Origin: Bacteroidaceae bacterium
GTDB lineage: Bacteria > Bacteroidota > Bacteroidia > Bacteroidales > Bacteroidaceae
Assembly: GCA_024699495.1 (NCBI GenBank)
Contig: JAILPK010000014.1
Span: 1-64,000 of the forward strand
Reading direction: 5' to 3'
Length of the DNA stretch: 64,000 nucleotides
Position 1 is the first letter of the stretch; each line of letters opens with the position of its first letter. This document shows, piece after piece, positions 59,088 to 64,000 of the stretch. Below the pieces are notes generated by a model. The model worked only from the letters and a program-made list of their open reading frames with translations. It made no database searches and was not told where the DNA came from. Made by a program: the position numbers and the translations under genes.

Positions 59088-60968
59088 ATGAGAGGAGTAG
59101 TCTGCAATAAGAAACGGCACTATCCGTTTGGGATGCTGATGGCAGTCCTGACGGCTATCGTATTTATGTTGCTGCCACAAAGTTGCAGAACATCTGACGG
59201 CGCGGGTGTGACTACGGCTTCCCGCAAGGTGTCTTCTGCAGATAAATCCAGTTCCGCACTGCAGAATAAAAAGACATCATTAAGCCGCCTCCCCGCAGCT
59301 GAACGCAGACGCATAGACTATCTGTATATGGAGGCTGCGAAGCAGAAGATGGCCGAAAATTATGCAGCGGTATATGACATCTGCCGCCATCTTGTCCAAA
59401 TAGCTCCAGACATGGCCGAACTCCACTATGACCTGGGAATATGCGAGTTGCTTCTCGGGAAGGACTCTACCGCAATCTTTAGGCTGAATAAAGCATCTGA
59501 GCTGGACCCTTCGAACGCGCATTACAAGGAGGTCATCTCATCCTATTTCCTTAACCGTGGAGAGTACTCTAAGGCACTGCCAGCTCTTGAAGACCTCTCC
59601 AGACTCGAGCCGTCAAGAAGTGATGTGCTGGCACGTCTGGTGCAGCTTTACCGTGCTGCAGGGCAGACAGAGAATGCCATTCGCGCCCTTGACCGCATAG
59701 AAACACTGGAAGGGGTCATCCCATCCGTAGCCTATCAGAAATTCCAGTTATATCAGTCGCTGAAGAAATCTGACGAGGCTTTCGAATGTCTGGAAGCCCT
59801 TTGCCGGGAATACCCCAACGAGCTAAGCTACCGACTGACCATTGGCGACCAGATGCTTGAGTCCGGTCGCACCGGGGAAGCAAAAAAAATATATGAAGAA
59901 GTAGAGGCTCTGGAACCGAAGAACAAGGGTTTGCAACTCTCCTGGCTTGAGTTCTACCGAGCCACGGGGCAAGATGCTCTCTTCCACGCCAAACGCGACA
60001 GTATGCTCTTCGGCGAGAACACCGACGAGGAAATCCGCCTCGCACTCCTTCGTGACTACATCTCCGCAGAGGCCACTCAGGACAGCATAGGCAGGCAACA
60101 CATCAATGACACATTCAAGCGCCTTTCCGCCGACTATCCCAACAGTCTGGATCTGCACCAGTTGCATGCAGCATATCTTGCCACCTACGAGAAGGGAAAC
60201 GACAGCGTGTTCGTTGACGTCATGGAGCACATTATTACTCTCGACCCGACAAACACACAAGCAGTGTTCTATCTCATACAATACTATGGCACCCACAAGA
60301 AATTCAACCAGCTGGAGGCATTGTGCCGCCGTGCTGTTATAAATCACCCCGAGGAACTTGTCTGCCATTATTATCTTGGCGTAGCCTGTTGGCAGCTGGA
60401 GAAGAAGGAAGATGCGCTGAAGGCCTTTCAGGACGGAATCGTGCAGAAAACCAGCGAAAGCCGGCCAGCTATGGTTGCAGATTTGTTCAGTCTGATGGGA
60501 GATGTGCTTCACGAGTTAGGACGCGAAAAAGAGTCATACGCTGCCTACGACTCCTGTCTCACCTATCAGGATGACCACGTCGGCTGCCTCAACAACTACG
60601 CGTATTATCTCAGTCTGAAAGAACAGAATCTGGACAAAGCCGAAGAGATGAGCTATCGCACTGTGCGCATCTCTCCCGAGAACAAGACTTATCTCGATAC
60701 CTATGCCTGGGTGCTGTTTGTCAAAGGCCGATATATCGAGGCTAAAGCCTATATGGACAAGGTGGTGCCGCCGGACAGTTCGGATGAAGCGCTGCTATCT
60801 GATGCCTCCCTCTCCGGGGCTGTGTTTGAACATGCCGGAGACATTGCAGCCCAGAACGGGCTTGCCGAACAGGCAGTCCGCTTCTGGAAACTGGCTTCCA
60901 AGGCTGGAGGCGAAGGGCTCAGTGCGGCTCTGCCAAAGAAAATAAAACTCAAGAAATATGTCAAATAA
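59088..60968 (+). CDS. TPR-repeat lipoprotein
   Basis: A 626-residue predicted lipoprotein with signal segment 'MLMAVLTAIVFMLLPQSC' and lipobox (L-P-Q-S-C). About a dozen tetratricopeptide-like helix pairs follow ('YAAVYDICRHLVQIAPDMAELHYDLGICELLLGK', 'QAVFYLIQYYGTHKKFNQLEALCRRAV', 'DHVGCLNNYAYYLSLKEQNLDKAEEMSYRTVRI'). It is presumably a scaffold in the periplasm or on the outer membrane. The last 11 bases overlap the following DUF4292 gene, so the two are coupled. I recall this order (dut, TPR, DUF4292, EnvC-like) as conserved in Bacteroidales, from memory. The partner is unknown. Confidence 0.85.
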   Translation: MRGVVCNKKRHYPFGMLMAVLTAIVFMLLPQSCRTSDGAGVTTASRKVSSADKSSSALQNKKTSLSRLPAAERRRIDYLYMEAAKQKMAENYAAVYDICRHLVQIAPDMAELHYDLGICELLLGKDSTAIFRLNKASELDPSNAHYKEVISSYFLNRGEYSKALPALEDLSRLEPSRSDVLARLVQLYRAAGQTENAIRALDRIETLEGVIPSVAYQKFQLYQSLKKSDEAFECLEALCREYPNELSYRLTIGDQMLESGRTGEAKKIYEEVEALEPKNKGLQLSWLEFYRATGQDALFHAKRDSMLFGENTDEEIRLALLRDYISAEATQDSIGRQHINDTFKRLSADYPNSLDLHQLHAAYLATYEKGNDSVFVDVMEHIITLDPTNTQAVFYLIQYYGTHKKFNQLEALCRRAVINHPEELVCHYYLGVACWQLEKKEDALKAFQDGIVQKTSESRPAMVADLFSLMGDVLHELGREKESYAAYDSCLTYQDDHVGCLNNYAYYLSLKEQNLDKAEEMSYRTVRISPENKTYLDTYAWVLFVKGRYIEAKAYMDKVVPPDSSDEALLSDASLSGAVFEHAGDIAAQNGLAEQAVRFWKLASKAGGEGLSAALPKKIKLKKYVK

Positions 60969-61689
60969 GAAGCTCTTCTTTCTGCTCATAATATCAATAG
61001 CCCTGACCGGTTGCCGCTCCTCCCGCAACGCCGCCGGCGATGGCAGCACATCTACGGTCTCAGCCGACGGCACATCAGGAGCCACGCCCATCGCCGGCTC
61101 CGACTCAGCCATGCGCACCCAACCCGTCGTTCCCGCACCTCTTCAATATGTGACAGGCAAACTGGATTTCACAGCCAGGAAGAACGGCAAGAACAGCGCC
61201 TCTGTAGGTGGAAGCATTAAGATGGGGCGCAACGAAATAATACAACTCTCGCTGGTCTATTTCATTGTGGAGATAGGCAGACTTGAGATAACTCCCGAGT
61301 ATATCCTCGTCATCGACAAGTATAATTCGCGCTACATCCGAAAGGCATGGGCCGACCTGCCTTACACCGATGGTTTAGGATATGACGCCGTTGAGAAATT
61401 CTTTTGGGGAGAATATCCCATGCAGGGGAATAAAAGCCTCAGCATCCCTCTCTCCAACAACATCACTCTGGAACTTAGCTATTTAGAATGGACAGAAATC
61501 GAAGGACGTAAGTTCCCCGAGAAGATGCAGCTCACCATACTCGCAGGCAGACAGTCCTTTGCCGGCATCTTCAGTTACTCCAATCTGAAGGCGCCCTCAA
61601 AACTCGGGAACATCAAGACCAAGGTCAGCAGCAGCTACCGCGAGGCCGAACTATCCGAAATCATAAAACTATTTTCAGGAGCAAGATAA
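60958..61689 (+). CDS. DUF4292 lipoprotein
   Basis: A 243-residue predicted lipoprotein. The signal peptide 'MSNKKLFFLLIISIALTGC' ends in a lipobox (L-T-G-C). A Ser/Thr/Gly-rich linker of about 50 residues precedes a beta-rich domain ('YVTGKLDFTARKNGKNSASVGGSIKMGRNEIIQLSLVYFIVEIGRLEITPEYILVID') that resembles LolA/LolB-type lipoprotein-carrier folds and matches DUF4292 by pattern. Role unknown; the fold suggests handling of hydrophobic ligands in the periplasm. It starts inside the end of the TPR gene and is followed 9 bases later by the EnvC-like gene. Confidence 0.8.
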   Translation: MSNKKLFFLLIISIALTGCRSSRNAAGDGSTSTVSADGTSGATPIAGSDSAMRTQPVVPAPLQYVTGKLDFTARKNGKNSASVGGSIKMGRNEIIQLSLVYFIVEIGRLEITPEYILVIDKYNSRYIRKAWADLPYTDGLGYDAVEKFFWGEYPMQGNKSLSIPLSNNITLELSYLEWTEIEGRKFPEKMQLTILAGRQSFAGIFSYSNLKAPSKLGNIKTKVSSSYREAELSEIIKLFSGAR

Positions 61690-61698
61690 TACAAGTTC

Positions 61699-63009
61699 AT
61701 GTTAAAGCATCTCTCTCTTCTCATTCTCGCAGTCTGCCTCGCCCTTCCCATATCTGCCCAGACCAAGAAAATCAAGAACCTCAAGAACCAGAAGGCTCAG
61801 ATGGAGCGCACCTTGAAGAAGACCAAGACGGACTTGGCCGTGACCAAGAAAAGCGTGGGCCAGAAAGAGGCGAGGATAGATTTCCTTGAAAACCAACTGC
61901 AGAGCCGCCTTACATATATCCATCAGCTTGAGGCCGATATCACCCGAATCGAGGTACAGATAGACACCCTCAAGGCTGAGGCTAAAAGACTGGAATCGCA
62001 GTTGGAAGAGAAGAAGAAGAAATACAAACACAGTCTTCGCATGGCCCGCAGTTCGTCAGCACTGCACAGTCCGTCGCTATTCATCCTATCCGCTCCCACC
62101 TTCCGGCAGATGAACCGCCGAATGCGCTATGCCCGCGAATATGCCTCGTACCAGAAGCAGCTGGGATTGGAAGTGATGGATCAGCAAAACCGCGTGCGAG
62201 ACAATCAGGCCGAACTGCTTCAGGTAAAGCAGCAGCACCACGCCGTAGTCCAGGAGGTCATCAAGCAGCGCCGTGCCCTGGCTCGCGAGCAATCGGTGGA
62301 GCAGAAAAACGTGGTGACTCTGCGCAAGAAACAGAAAGAGATGGAACAGCGCGTGTCTGAACAGCAGAAACAGATCAATGCGCTCAACAAGAAGATTGAC
62401 GAACTGATAGCCTACGAGATAGAGCAGGCCCGCCGCAGAGCAGAAGAGAAAGCACGGCGCGAAGCTGAGGAACGCCGCCGGCGCGAGGCTGCTGCCAGCA
62501 AAGGGAAATCAGGCAAAAGCAAGGGCTCCAAAGGAAAAACCACTCCACTCCCCTCCTCCTCTCCGACTAAATGGCTTACTGCCCGCGAGCAGAAACTGGA
62601 CGGTTCATTCCAGCAGAACAAAGGGCGTTTGCCAGTGCCTATCACAGGGCCCTACCGCATCGGCAACCGCTTCGGGCTATATCAGGTAGCAGGCCTCTCC
62701 GGAGTAACTCTTGACAACAAAGGAGTCAACTATATCGGGCAGGCGGGAGCACGAGCCAGAGCAGTATTCGACGGCGAGGTAAGCGCCGTATTCGCTTTGG
62801 GCAGCACCAAAAACGTACTGGTCCGACATGGCTCATATATAACTGTCTATTGCAACCTATCCAGCGTGATTGTATCGAGGGGCGCACAGGTGAAAGCCCG
62901 CGACATACTTGGCACAGTGGCCGAAGATGCTTCCGGAGTCTATGTCCTACATTTCCAGCTACGCAAAGAGCGGCAGAAACTAAATCCTGAATCGTGGATT
63001 GGCCGTTAG
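61699..63009 (+). CDS. EnvC-like murein hydrolase activator with degenerate M23 domain
   Basis: A 436-residue exported protein. The signal peptide 'HLSLLILAVCLALPISAQ' is followed by a long Lys/Arg/Gln-rich coiled coil (about 22-270), a low-complexity Lys/Gly/Ser linker ('SKGKSGKSKGSKGKTT') and a LytM/M23-like domain (about 315-436). The zinc residues of active M23 peptidases are missing: 'NRFGLYQVAG' for R-F-H-P, 'VYCNLS' for Y-x-H-L, while only the His of 'VLHFQLRK' survives. This fits EnvC-like activators, which stimulate cell-wall amidases instead of cutting. It should act at the division site in the periplasm. No amidase gene is in the window. Confidence 0.85.
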   Translation: MLKHLSLLILAVCLALPISAQTKKIKNLKNQKAQMERTLKKTKTDLAVTKKSVGQKEARIDFLENQLQSRLTYIHQLEADITRIEVQIDTLKAEAKRLESQLEEKKKKYKHSLRMARSSSALHSPSLFILSAPTFRQMNRRMRYAREYASYQKQLGLEVMDQQNRVRDNQAELLQVKQQHHAVVQEVIKQRRALAREQSVEQKNVVTLRKKQKEMEQRVSEQQKQINALNKKIDELIAYEIEQARRRAEEKARREAEERRRREAAASKGKSGKSKGSKGKTTPLPSSSPTKWLTAREQKLDGSFQQNKGRLPVPITGPYRIGNRFGLYQVAGLSGVTLDNKGVNYIGQAGARARAVFDGEVSAVFALGSTKNVLVRHGSYITVYCNLSSVIVSRGAQVKARDILGTVAEDASGVYVLHFQLRKERQKLNPESWIGR

Positions 63010-63315
63010 GCCCCCTCTCCTCTTACCGTTTCAGCTGATAGCAATATCCGATTGTATTGCTGTATGCTGAGAGTTGGGAATCAATAAATCAAGTGTCTGC
63101 AATGCCAATGGATAGACACTACGGTCTGATTCTTCATAAAGTAAATCCACCCACGCAAAATATCTATCTTAATTTGTTTGCCTTGCAAGGTATGGTGGCA
63201 ATCTGAATCTCCTGCATACCGATTTTCCCCATTTAGGGCCACATCTCTTTGCATTTAGCATCACAACTCTTCTTACTTCGGCTCACATCGCTTTACACTC
63301 AACCACACAGGCAAA

Positions 63316-63380
63316 TACACCTTGGTGTAAAGTGTGCTACACCTCGATGTAAAGTACAATAGGCCTCGATGTATTGAGGT
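63316..63380. repeat. TACACCTCGATGTA-family palindrome, locus C
   Basis: TACACCTTGGTGTA (63316-63329, itself a near-perfect palindrome) and TACACCTCGATGTA (63338-63351) are followed by 'GGCCTCGATGTATTGAGGTGTA', a further diverged pair. The spacing of 22 bases between copies is the same as at locus B. Confidence 0.8.
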
Positions 63381-63552
63381 GTATCCCCCGATGTATTTTG
63401 ACACGCGTTCTGATAAATAGTTTTCCAGTAATGTATATGCATAGAAGGGGGCTAATATGTTTTCAGCGGACAGCAATATCCGATTTTTGTAATTAGGGTA
63501 GGTAAACCTTTCGGCTGTGCCTAATGCCAGATTCCAACTTATATATTAAAGC

Positions 63553-63583
63553 AGCCCCCTCACGTTAAATATGCAAGGGGGCT
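63553..63583 (-). terminator. Possible terminator downstream of the small-ORF/fimbrillin-like genes
   Basis: AGCCCCCT (63553-63560) pairs with AGGGGGCT (63576-63583); on the minus strand GCTTTAATATAT follows, a weak T-run. Confidence 0.5.
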
Positions 63584-63701
63584 ATAAGGGGTTTCTTCGA
63601 CTTATGAATTCTATCAGGACTCTTGGCCTTAAAGACCTACTCGTCGTTCATTTTTGGGGGTATTCTGCTGCGGACATCTTTCCGCTATCAGTTTCTACAT
63701 C

Positions 63702-63839
63702 TCATCCGGGATAGTCACCTAAATCTTCTGTCTCATGGCTTTGGAAATCGTTGACTTTGTAGTCTTCGCTTGCGGCCAGCATGTTGTGCGCGCTGAGCGG
63801 GACAACGTGCAATGTGGGGGTACTATAGTTCTTTTTCAT
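63702..63839 (-). CDS. 45-residue protein of the 'MKKxYxxP' type
   Basis: Too short for the ORF track. On the minus strand ATG 63837-63839 opens 'MKKNYSTPTLHVVPLSAHNM' and ends '...TEDLGDYPG'. It overlaps the stop of the upstream fimbrillin-like gene by four bases (ATGA), the usual sign of translational coupling. It has no signal peptide or membrane segment. The start resembles the small ORF at 16178 ('MRKYYIAPQTINVELLEG'), which also follows a gene for a large secreted protein. The function is unknown. It may be a pseudo-start of a longer degraded gene, but the overlap argues for a real gene. Confidence 0.55.
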   Translation of the reverse strand: MKKNYSTPTLHVVPLSAHNMLAASEDYKVNDFQSHETEDLGDYPG

Positions 63840-64000
63840 AATCCGCTATTAATAAATGATGCTCCGACGTAGATGTTAACTGTGTATTCGTAGCCTGTCT
63901 GCCAGGTGCCGGTGAGGGGGTAGTTTTTGGACTTTTCGGTGCCGCCGTCGGTGTAGCTGATGGTCAGCGAGAGGCCCTCTTTCGTCTGCGGAATCAGGAA
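63836..64000 (-). CDS. Fimbrillin-like (FimA/Mfa family) protein, 3' end only
   Basis: Only the last 54 codons are in the window; the gene enters from beyond base 64000 on the minus strand, so the track omits it. The visible C-terminus reads 'FLIPQTKEGLSLTISYTDGG' and 'TWQTGYEYTVNIYVGASF', which is the typical terminal beta-strand pair of FimA/Mfa1-type fimbrillins ('lPQ...l.v.Y..g......l....W..G..Y.Y.I.v'). Such proteins are lipoprotein pilins or tip subunits assembled on the cell surface by donor-strand exchange. The assignment rests on this segment only. The 45-residue ORF overlaps its stop. Confidence 0.7.
   Translation of the reverse strand, partial: FLIPQTKEGLSLTISYTDGGTEKSKNYPLTGTWQTGYEYTVNIYVGASFINSGL

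Larger units (their letters stand above)
63010..63701. other. Intergenic region with a palindrome locus
   Basis: No gene. It includes two copies of AGCAATATCCGATT (63040-63053 and 63472-63485), the TACACCTCGATGTA-family locus C, and a terminator-like hairpin at 63553-63583. The 67-codon minus ORF (63273-63476) covers the palindromes and is rejected. Confidence 0.6.

Overview
The window looks like chromosome from a gut or oral member of the Bacteroidales (Bacteroidota); Prevotellaceae- or Muribaculaceae-like is my guess, and the genus cannot be fixed from sequence alone. The evidence is as follows. Many genes are preceded by the Bacteroidota sigma-ABfr promoter (-33 TTTG, -7 TAnnTTTG, about 19 bases apart). 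The proteins include BspA-type repeats, a fimbrillin-like C-terminus, a PorG-like DUF6089 protein next to uppS-bamA-ompH, short Por-like C-terminal tails, an anaerobic sulfatase-maturating enzyme, and a SUF iron-sulfur system. Start-codon choices were made by hand, because the ORF track also opens on TTG and GTG.

Layout. 1-10.2 kb: a partial BspA-like surface protein (-), class I fumarase (+), metF (+), tRNA-Lys, an AI-2E family permease whose 3' end is copied in a 56-bp tandem array (-), thymidine kinase (-), rsmI, a coiled-coil lipoprotein and hflX (+). 10.2-11.4 kb: no gene. 11.4-16.4 kb: a 1588-residue secreted M60-like metallopeptidase followed by a tiny 'MRKYYIAP' protein and a 31-bp x 8 tandem array. 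16.8-19.7 kb: a TPR kinase-like protein without the phospho-accepting histidine, a secreted endonuclease/exonuclease/phosphatase protein, and tRNA-Leu and tRNA-Val. 20-28.6 kb: a sulfatase, glmM and an N-acetylhexosamine-kinase-like gene (a plausible amino-sugar salvage group), then nhaA and a secreted five-module protein. 28.9-32.8 kb: sufB, a TIR-Sel1 repeat protein and a CPBP membrane protease. 32.9-40.5 kb, mostly (-): an RlmL-type RNA methyltransferase with an Arg/Gly/Asp-rich tail, serine acetyltransferase, a small membrane protein, an MFS transporter, recX, a DUF4332 protein, the sulfatase-maturating radical SAM enzyme and prmC. 40.7-50.1 kb (+): ribD, a DUF6242-like lipoprotein, a PorG-like protein, uppS, bamA, three ompH genes and murI. 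50.3-57.1 kb: tRNA-Pro, recR, a membrane protein, a GT2 glycosyltransferase, hisG and sufC-sufD-sufS. 57.1-63 kb: dgt (-) and dut (+) divergent, then a TPR lipoprotein, a DUF4292 lipoprotein and an EnvC-like protein. 63.7-64 kb (-): a 45-residue protein overlapping the end of a partial fimbrillin-like gene.

How the genes work together. The envelope-building block (uppS, bamA, three Skp/OmpH chaperones, murI, PorG-like) is the best-defined unit. A second theme is use of host glycans: an M60-like peptidase of the type that attacks glycoproteins, a Ser-type sulfatase, the enzyme that matures such sulfatases, a HexNAc 1-kinase-like protein and a phosphoglucosamine mutase. The suf genes are split, with sufB about 23.5 kb from sufCDS. 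The most unusual gene pair is the TIR-Sel1 protein followed by a CPBP protease, a possible signalling or defence module. The intergenic DNA is rich in repeats: a TACACCTCGATGTA palindrome family at three sites, a C-rich 'CCTCACCCCC' element at several sites (apparently also inside two coding regions), and three tandem arrays, one of which includes a gene's 3' end.
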